Assembly: GCA_900548705.1 (NCBI GenBank) | Contig: URLF01000048.1 | Span: 1-19,672, forward strand | Length of the DNA stretch: 19,672 nucleotides | Origin: an uncultured Porphyromonadaceae bacterium | Lineage (GTDB): Bacteria > Bacteroidota > Bacteroidia > Bacteroidales > Muribaculaceae | Direction: 5' to 3' | Shown here: positions 1 to 5,570 of the stretch, piece after piece | Layout: every line of letters begins with the position of its first letter | How positions within the stretch are numbered: the first letter of the stretch is position 1 | Program-made: the position numbers and the translations under genes | Notes under the pieces: model-generated | Databases searched by the model: none | The model's input: the letters and a program-made list of their open reading frames with translations, nothing else | Told to the model about the DNA's origin: nothing

Positions 1-1
1 C

Positions 2-394
2 ATAAAGGAGGCTTCGGGACGAATGGGGCAAATCCGTGAGATTCTGGAGAAGAAACCGGCCGACTTCGTAGTCATCTCAGGCGATGACGCGCTGACTTTG
101 CCGCTGATGGCAATGGGCGCGCGCGGAGTAATATCGGTAATCGGCAACGCACTCCCGGCGGAGTTCAGCAGAGTGGTGCATCTCTGTCTGGAGGGATGCT
201 TCGGAGAGGCCTCGGCATTCGACCGTCCGCTCCAGCCATTTTACCGTGCGCTATTCGCGGAAGGGAATCCCTCGGGCATCAAGGCGTTGCTGGCCCTTCG
301 CGGTATGGCGGAAGACATATTGAGATTGCCGCTGACTCCGGTGTCGGAGACAACCCGGGAGCATCTGCGCAACGCGTTGCAGGCTCTTGGCTGA
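2..394 (+). CDS. dapA: 4-hydroxy-tetrahydrodipicolinate synthase, C-terminal part
   Basis: This is the 3' part of dapA, cut by the window start. The enzyme condenses pyruvate with aspartate semialdehyde in the lysine and meso-diaminopimelate pathway in the cytoplasm. The reading frame is open from base 2, upstream of the first ATG at 23, and begins IKEASGRMGQI. The Lys there aligns with the Schiff-base lysine of the family (IKEATG in E. coli DapA). Further family blocks follow: VVISGDDALTLPLMAMGARGVISV, the EG.F.EA helix, and LRLPLTPVSE near the end. About 130 codons are visible of a usual 290-300. It converges on queC with only 6 nt between the two stop codons. Identification rests on recalled family motifs and is strong. 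Confidence 0.95.
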   Translation: MKEASGRMGQIREILEKKPADFVVISGDDALTLPLMAMGARGVISVIGNALPAEFSRVVHLCLEGCFGEASAFDRPLQPFYRALFAEGNPSGIKALLALRGMAEDILRLPLTPVSETTREHLRNALQALG

Positions 395-400
395 GCCGGT

Positions 401-1063
401 TCAGTCCTCGTAGAGGGTCGGATCGGCCACACCGGCCAGCTGGAATGCCTCTTTGCGCTCGACGCAGGTGCCGCACTTGCCACAATGACGTTCGCCGCCC
501 TTGTAACATGAATAGGTAAGGGAGAAATCCACCCCCGCCGCTGCTCCGCGGGCTGCGATCTCCCCTTTGGTGAATGATGTATAGGGAGCGAATATGCTGA
601 TGCCGTCATATGTCCCCTGACACATGGCCTCAGACATGGCGTCGATGAAACCGGGACGGCAGTCGGGATAGATGGCGTGGTCGCCGGAATGGTTGGCGAG
701 CATGACATTCTTAAGTCCACGGCTTTCGGCCAGCCCGCATGCGACAGCCAGCATTATGCCGTTGCGGAACGGGACGACCGTTGATTTCATATTTTCAGAG
801 GTGTAATGCCCCTCTGGAATAGCGTCGCCACCGCTGAGAAGCGACGACTTGAAGTAACGTCCCATAAAATCGAGGGGAATCACAAGGTGCTCGATTCCGA
901 GTCTGCGGCAATTCTCGCGGGCACAGGCTATCTCGCGGGCATTGTGGTTGCTGCCGTAATCAAAGGTAACAGCCAGGGCTATGCGGTCCTTGCAGTCATA
1001 CAGGAGGGAGACTGAATCCATACCTCCGGAAAGCACTATCACGCTGTCTTTTTCCATATTCAT
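401..1063 (-). CDS. queC: 7-cyano-7-deazaguanine synthase QueC
   Basis: QueC converts 7-carboxy-7-deazaguanine to preQ0 with ATP and ammonia, a step in queuosine tRNA modification. The N-terminal PP-loop SGGMDS (residues 12-17) binds ATP. The C-terminal cluster C186, C194, C197, C200 is the family zinc site. The length of 220 residues is normal. The frame stays open upstream to 1114, but those 17 extra residues (MGALQYLW...) look unlike the family N-terminus, so I take the ATG at 1063; an ATG two codons later, at 1057, is equally plausible. No Shine-Dalgarno sequence precedes either, as usual in Bacteroidetes. The gene ends 6 nt from the dapA stop and faces it. It is a core chromosomal gene. 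Confidence 0.93.
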   Translation of the reverse strand: MNMEKDSVIVLSGGMDSVSLLYDCKDRIALAVTFDYGSNHNAREIACARENCRRLGIEHLVIPLDFMGRYFKSSLLSGGDAIPEGHYTSENMKSTVVPFRNGIMLAVACGLAESRGLKNVMLANHSGDHAIYPDCRPGFIDAMSEAMCQGTYDGISIFAPYTSFTKGEIAARGAAAGVDFSLTYSCYKGGERHCGKCGTCVERKEAFQLAGVADPTLYED

Positions 1064-1120
1064 CTTATCAAAAAGGATATCGGGGGAGTTCCAGAGATAC
1101 TGTAGCGCCCCCACATTAAC

Positions 1121-1152
1121 GCAAAAAGGGACAGCCTGACGGCAATCCCTTT
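1121..1152 (-). terminator. Rho-independent terminator of tRNA-Arg
   Basis: Read on the minus strand, AAAGGGA and TCCCTTT pair (1146-1152 with 1125-1131) around an inner GCC/GGC pair with loop GTCA. The stem is followed by a short T run. It lies 4 nt beyond the 3' end of the tRNA-Arg gene and upstream of queC, so it probably ends the tRNA transcript. Confidence 0.7.
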
Positions 1153-1155
1153 ATG

Positions 1156-1229
1156 TGATTTGGGGGGGACTCGAACCCCCGACCGACTGCTTAGAAGGCA
1201 GTTGCTCTATCCAGCTGAGCTACCAAACC
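1156..1229 (-). tRNA. tRNA-Arg (anticodon UCU)
   Basis: The 74-nt minus-strand gene folds as a full cloverleaf. Acceptor GGTTTGG pairs with CCAAATC (one G-U), the D arm is GCTC/GAGC, and the anticodon stem ACTGC/GCAGT encloses loop CTTCTAA with anticodon TCT. The T arm is GGGGG-TTCGAGT-CCCCC and the discriminator is A. No CCA end is encoded, so it must be added after transcription. The gene reads AGA (and AGG by wobble) arginine codons. Confidence 0.96.
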
Positions 1230-1251
1230 GACCTTGTCGTGAATGACAGCG

Positions 1252-1283
1252 CAAAGATACGGATTATTTTTGAGTTGATGAAA
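1252..1283 (-). promoter_or_regulatory. Bacteroidetes-type promoter of tRNA-Arg
   Basis: On the minus strand TATCTTTG (1252-1259) matches the -7 consensus TAnnTTTG. TTTC (1280-1283) lies 20 nt upstream, one mismatch from the -33 TTTG. Transcription would begin about 15 nt before the tRNA 5' end. Confidence 0.65.
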
Positions 1284-1378
1284 TCCGACAGTATGATTTT
1301 TTCCGGGACGTTTAAACTTTACACTGTCACGTTTGTCTACATTAATAACTAAACAACCTTTCACCATTTATTACGATT

Positions 1379-2086
1379 ATGGACAACAAAAAAGCTGGAT
1401 GGATGCGACTGGCCGGAATGGCTCTCGTCGCCGCAGGCATCTTCTTTCTCGGCCTCTTCATCAAATCAGGAATAGACAACATCGCCTATCGCGACCGTAA
1501 CGTCACCGTCCGCGGACTGGCCGAACGTCAAGTGCAGGCCGACTTCGTGACCTGGCCCATCACATACAATGTGGCCGGCGACAACCTTATGGCCCTTTAC
1601 GACCAGATTACACAATATAATAATGTGATTGTGAATTTCCTGACCTCCAACGGCATCGACAAGTCGGAAATCTCGGTGAATCCCCCTGACACTTACAACG
1701 CCACCGCCAACCAATACGGCTCAAGCACATTCAAATACAAATACTCGCTGAGCTGCAACATCACCGTGGCGACCAACAAGGTAGACAAGGTCAGGGAACT
1801 GCTTGACCGTCAGACCGAACTCTTAAAGGAAGGAGTCCCCTACTCCAACTCATACATCAACTATGAATTCCGCGCCCTCAACGACATCAAACCCGACATG
1901 ATTGCCGAGGCCACCAAGAACGCCCGCGAAGCCGCCCAGCAGTTCGCCAAAGACAGCGACTCGAAAGTCGGCAAGATGAAGACCGCCTCGCAGGGACAAT
2001 TCTCCATCGAGGACACAAGCGCCTCTACCCCCTTCATGAAAAATGTCCGCGTAGTCTCCACCATCGTCTTCTACCTCGAGGATTGA
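1379..2086 (+). CDS. SIMPL (DUF541) domain protein with N-terminal membrane anchor
   Basis: The 235-residue protein starts MDNKKAGWMRL, has one hydrophobic segment at about residues 11-27 and then a soluble domain, so it is probably anchored in the inner membrane facing the periplasm. The soluble part follows the SIMPL/DUF541 pattern: the strand VTVRGLAERQVQADF, a central NGI..SEI segment followed by a tyrosine-rich stretch, a long helix (IAEATKNAREAAQQFAKDSDSKVGK), and a terminal strand RVVSTIVFYLE. Some family members are linked to oxidative stress; the biochemical function is unknown. It is divergent from tRNA-Arg and followed by a strong hairpin terminator. The start is the first ATG, directly before the charged and hydrophobic leader. 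Confidence 0.85.
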   Translation: MDNKKAGWMRLAGMALVAAGIFFLGLFIKSGIDNIAYRDRNVTVRGLAERQVQADFVTWPITYNVAGDNLMALYDQITQYNNVIVNFLTSNGIDKSEISVNPPDTYNATANQYGSSTFKYKYSLSCNITVATNKVDKVRELLDRQTELLKEGVPYSNSYINYEFRALNDIKPDMIAEATKNAREAAQQFAKDSDSKVGKMKTASQGQFSIEDTSASTPFMKNVRVVSTIVFYLED

Positions 2087-2423
2087 CCCCCTCCTCTATC
2101 CTCTCCCATCCTCTCCTCCCCCATCCCCACCCCCTTCACTTATACTTCGACAAGCATCATTTCCCCTCTCTTATACCGCTCCCCGGATTGCCCTAATCCG
2201 AGGAGCGGTCTCCTTTCCATCCCCACCAAGCCAACTCAAAGTTTTCCAAATCCATATCGCCCAAATTCCGCCCTCCCATTCCTCTCATTCCTCTCATCCA
2301 TTCTCCCCCCAATTCCCCTAAAAATATCTCCTCTCAAAAAAATCTGCCCATTAACTCTTCCCCTCGTTGGACTCTTCATTTGGACTCTTCGCAAAACCTC
2401 ACCTCAAAAAAATCCCTCAAAAA
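2087..2423 (+). other. Non-coding pyrimidine-rich spacer
   Basis: No gene is visible here. The plus strand is strikingly C/T rich and G poor, with repeated CCTCTC/ATTCCTCTC stretches and an imperfectly spaced direct repeat TTGGACTCTTC (2367-2377 and 2380-2390). A terminator hairpin (2175-2209) lies inside it. The last 70 bases become A/T rich and lead into the tRNA-Leu promoter. Confidence 0.6.
2175..2209 (+). terminator. Terminator after the SIMPL gene
   Basis: ACCGCTCC (2175-2182) pairs with GGAGCGGT (2202-2209), and inside it CGGATT pairs with AATCCG around loop GCCCT, separated from the outer stem by one C/A mismatch. The tail is pyrimidine rich (CTCCTTTCC). It sits about 90 nt after the SIMPL stop. 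Confidence 0.7.
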
Positions 2424-2424
2424 T

Positions 2425-2455
2425 TTTGCAGTTTAGAAAACCTTTCGTAACTTTG
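2425..2455 (+). promoter_or_regulatory. Consensus Bacteroidetes promoter of tRNA-Leu
   Basis: TTTG (2425-2428) is the -33 box and TAACTTTG (2448-2455) the -7 box, separated by 19 nt. This matches the TTTG-N19-21-TAnnTTTG consensus of the Bacteroidetes primary sigma factor exactly. The tRNA begins 17 nt after the -7 box. Confidence 0.82.
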
Positions 2456-2472
2456 CACTACCAAAACGCGAT

Positions 2473-2553
2473 GCCCAGGTGGCGGAATGGTAGACGCGCG
2501 CGTTTCAGGTGCGCGTGCTGAGAGGCGTGCAGGTTCGAGTCCTGTTCTGGGCA
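2473..2553 (+). tRNA. tRNA-Leu (anticodon CAG)
   Basis: The 81-nt class II tRNA has acceptor GCCCAGG pairing with TCTGGGC and D arm GCGG...CGC. The anticodon stem CGCGT/GCGCG has loop TTCAGGT, giving U33, anticodon CAG and G37. A variable arm (TGCTGAGAGGC region) follows, then T arm GCAGG-TTCGAGT-CCTGT and discriminator A at 2553. CCA is not encoded. The sequence right after it changes to AT-rich, element-like DNA, so its 3' end is the probable integration site of the neighbouring element (inference). Confidence 0.95.
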
Positions 2554-2558
2554 CCCAT

Positions 2559-2600
2559 AAATCCCGTAACTCATTGAAAATCAAGAGTTACGGGATTTTT
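2559..2600 (+). terminator. Terminator of tRNA-Leu
   Basis: AAATCCCGTAACTC (2559-2572) pairs perfectly with GAGTTACGGGATTT (2585-2598), a 14-bp stem with a 12-nt AT-rich loop followed by a T run. It starts 5 nt after the tRNA 3' end. Confidence 0.82.
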
Positions 2601-2770
2601 CATTCAATTTTTGTCAGCAAATTGTCAGCGAAGGTCTGAAAAATCGGAAATTTTACCCTCTTGAATCGGGCTGAATTTTGGTGGACTGTTCGATTTTTAG
2701 ATTATTTAACATCTTTTAATAAAGTCAGCTCAAAAACCTTATCTCTGACCCCGCTTTCCACTACATAAAG

Positions 2771-2805
2771 CGAGCCATCCGACATCTCGAATGGCTCGTT
2801 TATTT
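2771..2805. terminator. Hairpin terminator after the RteB-like gene
   Basis: CGAGCCAT (2771-2778) pairs with ATGGCTCG (2791-2798). Past one C/A mismatch, CGA pairs with TCG around loop CATC. It lies just past the stop of the minus-strand regulator. The better T-rich tail (TTTATTT) is on the plus side, so it may work in both directions. Confidence 0.55.
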
Positions 2806-2820
2806 GGGTATGTGTGTACG

Positions 2821-4140
2821 TTATTTTGATGCAGATGTACTTGTTTTCTTTTTCTGCGTAGGCTTGAATAGCTTATAGTCGATGCCGTAGATTTTGAGTT
2901 TTCTGTCGAGCGTAGGAGCGGTTATTCCCATCGCTTCCATAACACGAACCTTCCTGCCATTGAATTTAGTGAGAAAATAAATCAACTGCCCTTTTTCATC
3001 CTGAGGTAACTCTTCACCATTATTGGTTTTCGTGATATTGAGATCACTTCCACGTATTTTACCGTCCTCGCAGCAAATGACGGCGTTTTCGATGCAACTC
3101 TTCAACTCACGGTAGTTGCCGGGCCAGTCATGCGCTGATATTTTTATTATGGCACTCTGCTCCATTGATGGAATATTCACGATACCTTTCGATACACAAT
3201 AGTCCTCAATCATCTGATTTGTGTTTGGTATGATGTCTGCCTGACAGTTTCTGAGCGGCGGTAAGCGAACCACATTATGGCTCAACAGTTCATAGAGCCT
3301 CCTGTCGAAATGGTCGTTGTTTATTTCAGACAAGTCATTGCACGAGGCTATAAAATGTGCGGTGAATGGAATCCACACATCACTGCCGACGCAGCGAAAT
3401 TCTCCCCTTTCAAGAACATCAACCAAAACATCCTGAATATTTAGTGGAAGCGACGGCAAGTCCCTGAGATAAATCAAACCCTTATCATTAGCTTTCTGGA
3501 GTAAGCCCTTTTTATTCTGTTTAATTTCCCGACGGAAATTGCGGACCACACCAAGGAGTAGTTCCATACCATTTTCAACATCTAAGTCGGCACATGAAAT
3601 TTCTTCCAGCCTGAAGTCGCTGTTTGTTGCGATGCAGTGAACATGTTCCGAAAGATAACTTTTGCCAGTCCCTGCCTCTCCGGTTATAAGAACCGGCTTG
3701 TCATGATTAACAAGGTTGGTCAAATCCCGGATAGCCTTGTTGTATTCCTCTGAAACATGTTTGTAGCGTTGTGGACGTCTTGCAAAAATTTCATACTGCT
3801 TGAGTATCTTATCAAGCTCTTTGATACTGCCTCGCTCGATCTCGTAAATTTCTTGAGAGCCTAACCTACAAGCACGGAATCCAGTTCCAGCGTCCTGATT
3901 ACTATAAATTGCGACACATAAGAGTTCGGGGACGTGAACAACCCACGATTTTATCAAATCAAGTCCATTCTTGTCATTGTCATCAATGTTGATAAGAGAA
4001 GCGTCATATCTCTCATCCCGGATTGAGGATTTTGCATCGAAAAAATTCTTAATCCAGCAGACATCATAGCCCTCACGATGGAGGGCATGATATATAGAGC
4101 TTCCTGCTCTTTCATCTGGCTCATAAAGAAGAATCTTCAT
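2821..4140 (-). CDS. RteB-like NtrC-family regulator with degenerate receiver and AAA+ domains
   Basis: The 439-residue protein has three domains: a receiver-like N-terminus (1-118), an AAA+ domain (about 130-350) and a Fis-type HTH (about 383-420, ending APTLDRKLKIYGID). The Walker A motif GEAGTGKS (154-161), the arginine-finger region (FDRRLYELL...RLPPLR) and sensor II WPGNYREL are intact. Three key features are missing. The phosphoacceptor Asp is Asn51 (counted 8 residues before the conserved Gly59). The GAFTGA loop that contacts sigma-54 has no counterpart around 195-210. Walker B Asp-Glu is Arg226-Asp227. It therefore looks like a phosphorylation- and possibly sigma-54-independent regulator derived from the RteB/NtrC family. 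I use ATG 4140 (MKILLYEPDE) because the frame upstream offers only a TTG. It is divergent from the RteC-like gene; no RteA-type kinase is visible. Confidence 0.85.
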   Translation of the reverse strand: MKILLYEPDERAGSSIYHALHREGYDVCWIKNFFDAKSSIRDERYDASLINIDDNDKNGLDLIKSWVVHVPELLCVAIYSNQDAGTGFRACRLGSQEIYEIERGSIKELDKILKQYEIFARRPQRYKHVSEEYNKAIRDLTNLVNHDKPVLITGEAGTGKSYLSEHVHCIATNSDFRLEEISCADLDVENGMELLLGVVRNFRREIKQNKKGLLQKANDKGLIYLRDLPSLPLNIQDVLVDVLERGEFRCVGSDVWIPFTAHFIASCNDLSEINNDHFDRRLYELLSHNVVRLPPLRNCQADIIPNTNQMIEDYCVSKGIVNIPSMEQSAIIKISAHDWPGNYRELKSCIENAVICCEDGKIRGSDLNITKTNNGEELPQDEKGQLIYFLTKFNGRKVRVMEAMGITAPTLDRKLKIYGIDYKLFKPTQKKKTSTSASK

Positions 4141-4200
4141 ATTCTGATTGCAGTTATTATAATCGGACAAGAAGGTATAAGCCTTCCAAAAATTATGGTT

Positions 4201-4218
4201 TTTATGTTGTAAAACATA
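4201..4218. promoter_or_regulatory. Operator-like palindrome upstream of the RteB-like gene
   Basis: TATGTT (4203-4208) and AACATA (4213-4218) form an inverted repeat with spacer GTAA. TTTATGTT (4201-4208) is an exact reverse copy of the AACATAAA half-site found again 60-100 bp away. It lies 60-80 bp before the minus-strand start, where a promoter would be expected, suggesting autoregulation (inference). Confidence 0.5.
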
Positions 4219-4263
4219 TTTCTATAATAAAAAGTTGACGGAATGGAACTCTCTTAATAGTCA

Positions 4264-4318
4264 AAAACATAAAGACTTCGAGGTAAAACATAAAGCCCCT
4301 TTATGTTTTGGCTTTATG
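4264..4318. promoter_or_regulatory. Cluster of AACATAAA operator half-sites
   Basis: AAAACATAAAG occurs at 4264-4274 and again exactly 21 bp on, at 4285-4295. The second copy forms a perfect palindrome with CTTTATGTTTT (4299-4309) around CCC. A partial inverted copy CTTTATG follows at 4312-4318. The 21-bp phasing is two helical turns. The site lies in the divergent spacer between the two Rte-like regulators, so it probably binds a dimeric or multimeric regulator; which one is unknown. The rest of the 326-bp spacer (4141-4466) holds only AT-rich DNA and an inverted repeat TTAGTTAT/ATAACTAA (4415-4422 and 4447-4454) close to the RteC-like start. Confidence 0.6.
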
Positions 4319-4466
4319 ATTTAACAATCTGGAACACAAGTTAAAAGGCGTATTGCGCTGATTTACACCTCATTCAAAAATTATTTATCTTTTCACGAAC
4401 CATAATAATGCCCATTAGTTATGCTTTTCGATAAAATTATTGTTTAATAACTAACAACCGACGCCT

Positions 4467-5129
4467 ATGACTAATAGCGACGAAATAGTTGAAGCGGAAT
4501 TTGTCCGACTTATCCTCAGAGGTGAGCTGGACAGAATCAAAGAAGCTTTTGAGAAATTTGCCTCACATCTCATCAGTTTTATTCATAAACCCATCCATTG
4601 GGTTGAAAAGCATCATTGCCTCGTGAGGCTTAACGCCATTTTCAGTGTTCACACGGAGAATACTCAATGCCGTACGACTCTTACTTATCTCGCACTTGCA
4701 ATATCCCTTATCAAAACTATGAAGGAGTTGGTGATGGAGACGCAGAAAAAGTGTGAGGACGCGCTAAGTTCATTCCGTTCAGCTTTTACGCTTGCCAATG
4801 GTGAGCCATTGGAATGGACTGATGGAACGTGCGGAATATACGAACTGATACTGGGACTTGTTTCCAAAGGATCGTTCAATAATGGCAGAGCAAAACAGGA
4901 AGATGTGATAAAATTTTTCAATACCACTTTGAATATGAATCTTTCTACTGATGGAAGTTATGAGAACGGTCGCCAAATGAAAAGAAGAAAAGGCCGTAAG
5001 GGTATGGCAAAGTACGATGAGCGAAAGAATATCGAAAGCCGCTCTTATTGGACCGATGATATGCGGGCTTGTCTCAATGACAGATGGATTCGTCAGGACG
5101 AGGCCGGAGACGGACGCGGCGTTAAATAA
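4467..5129 (+). CDS. RteC-like regulator
   Basis: The 220-residue protein matches the RteC family in its C-terminal half. It has WTD followed by YELILGLVSKGSFNNG (about 117-140), then a helix corresponding to the family DIKEIAxxFE segment, a basic stretch RQMKRRKGRKG (169-179), and the closing region. In CTnDOT-type elements RteC activates the excision operon by binding DNA through a winged helix. The N-terminal half (1-110) is helical and not recognisable to me. The gene is divergent from the RteB-like gene and downstream of the AACATAAA half-sites, which suggests control by that regulator or by itself. Its stop is followed by a shared terminator facing the HTH gene. The ATG follows a long AT-rich leader without Shine-Dalgarno. 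Confidence 0.75.
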   Translation: MTNSDEIVEAEFVRLILRGELDRIKEAFEKFASHLISFIHKPIHWVEKHHCLVRLNAIFSVHTENTQCRTTLTYLALAISLIKTMKELVMETQKKCEDALSSFRSAFTLANGEPLEWTDGTCGIYELILGLVSKGSFNNGRAKQEDVIKFFNTTLNMNLSTDGSYENGRQMKRRKGRKGMAKYDERKNIESRSYWTDDMRACLNDRWIRQDEAGDGRGVK

Positions 5130-5149
5130 TCGTATTTGACACAAACAAC

Positions 5150-5190
5150 GACAGCCGACATCTCCCCCAAGATGCCGGCTGTCGCCTTAT
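5150..5190. terminator. Bidirectional terminator between convergent genes
   Basis: GACAGCCG (5150-5157) pairs with CGGCTGTC (5176-5183). After an A/C mismatch CATCT pairs with AGATG around loop CCCCCA. It lies 20 nt after the RteC-like stop and 3 nt from the stop of the minus-strand HTH gene, so it probably serves both. Confidence 0.78.
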
Positions 5191-5498
5191 TTAATCCCGC
5201 GTCGTTCAAGCAGAGCCTGAACATCTCCAAGTCTGTAATGAATTTTCCTTCCCACCTTTACAGGAACAAGTACCCCCGACTTGTCCCAGTTGTAGAGAGT
5301 TGTGTGGCATACGCCGAATTTTTCCATGACCTCAGACTTAGTCAGCAGTTTTTCAACTGCGTTTTCTGCGGCCATAGGACAGACTTCATCGAGTATCCGC
5401 TCCACAAGGCGGTCGCCAAGCATTACGAGATCTGAATATTTTATGGTGATATTGAAATCGGTGACGCCGCTTTCAATAAGAGTATTGATGTCAATCAT
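5187..5498 (-). CDS. Small helix-turn-helix (excisionase/MerR-like) DNA-binding protein
   Basis: The 103-residue protein carries a HTH_17-type winged helix at about residues 50-100: LLTKSEVMEKFGVCHTTLYNW is the HTH and VKVGRKIHYRLGDVQALL the wing and closing helix. This fold is used by excisionases (Xis/RDF) and by small element regulators. The N-terminal 45 residues form a strand and helix segment of unknown role. It lies between the RteC-like gene (convergent) and the methylase-helicase (upstream, same strand), separated from the latter by a hairpin. A role in excision or in controlling it fits the context but is inference; no integrase is present here to pair with it. Confidence 0.78.
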   Translation of the reverse strand: MIDINTLIESGVTDFNITIKYSDLVMLGDRLVERILDEVCPMAAENAVEKLLTKSEVMEKFGVCHTTLYNWDKSGVLVPVKVGRKIHYRLGDVQALLERRGIK

Positions 5499-5525
5499 GC
5501 GATTCCTTTTCCTGTCTGATTGTTA

Positions 5526-5570
5526 AGTGAGCCAGTCCCAGACAGGTTTAGGGACTGACTCACTGTTTTT
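5526..5570. terminator. Hairpin between the methylase-helicase and the HTH gene
   Basis: AGTGAGCCAGTCCC (5526-5539) pairs with GGGACTGACTCACT (5551-5564) with one internal mismatch and an 11-nt loop. It lies within 5 nt of the methylase-helicase stop. The T run (GTTTTT) is on the plus strand; on the minus strand the tail is weak, so it may attenuate rather than fully stop transcription into the HTH gene. Confidence 0.65.

Larger units (their letters stand above)
2554..2820. other. Non-coding junction between tRNA-Leu and the mobile element
   Basis: No gene is visible. In order it holds the tRNA-Leu terminator hairpin, a pair of direct repeats TTGTCAGC (2611-2618 and 2622-2629, 11 nt apart), an AT-rich stretch, and a second hairpin (2771-2798). 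It probably contains the element end (attL or attR), but the core repeat cannot be defined without the opposite end. Confidence 0.5.

Noticed and set aside
1064..1114. N-terminal extension of QueC
   Set aside because: The extra residues do not resemble the QueC N-terminus, which normally begins a few residues before the PP-loop strand.
4141..4170. Earlier TTG start of the RteB-like protein
   Set aside because: The ATG at 4140 directly begins the receiver's first strand (MKILLYEPDE), as in relatives; the ten extra residues look non-conserved.
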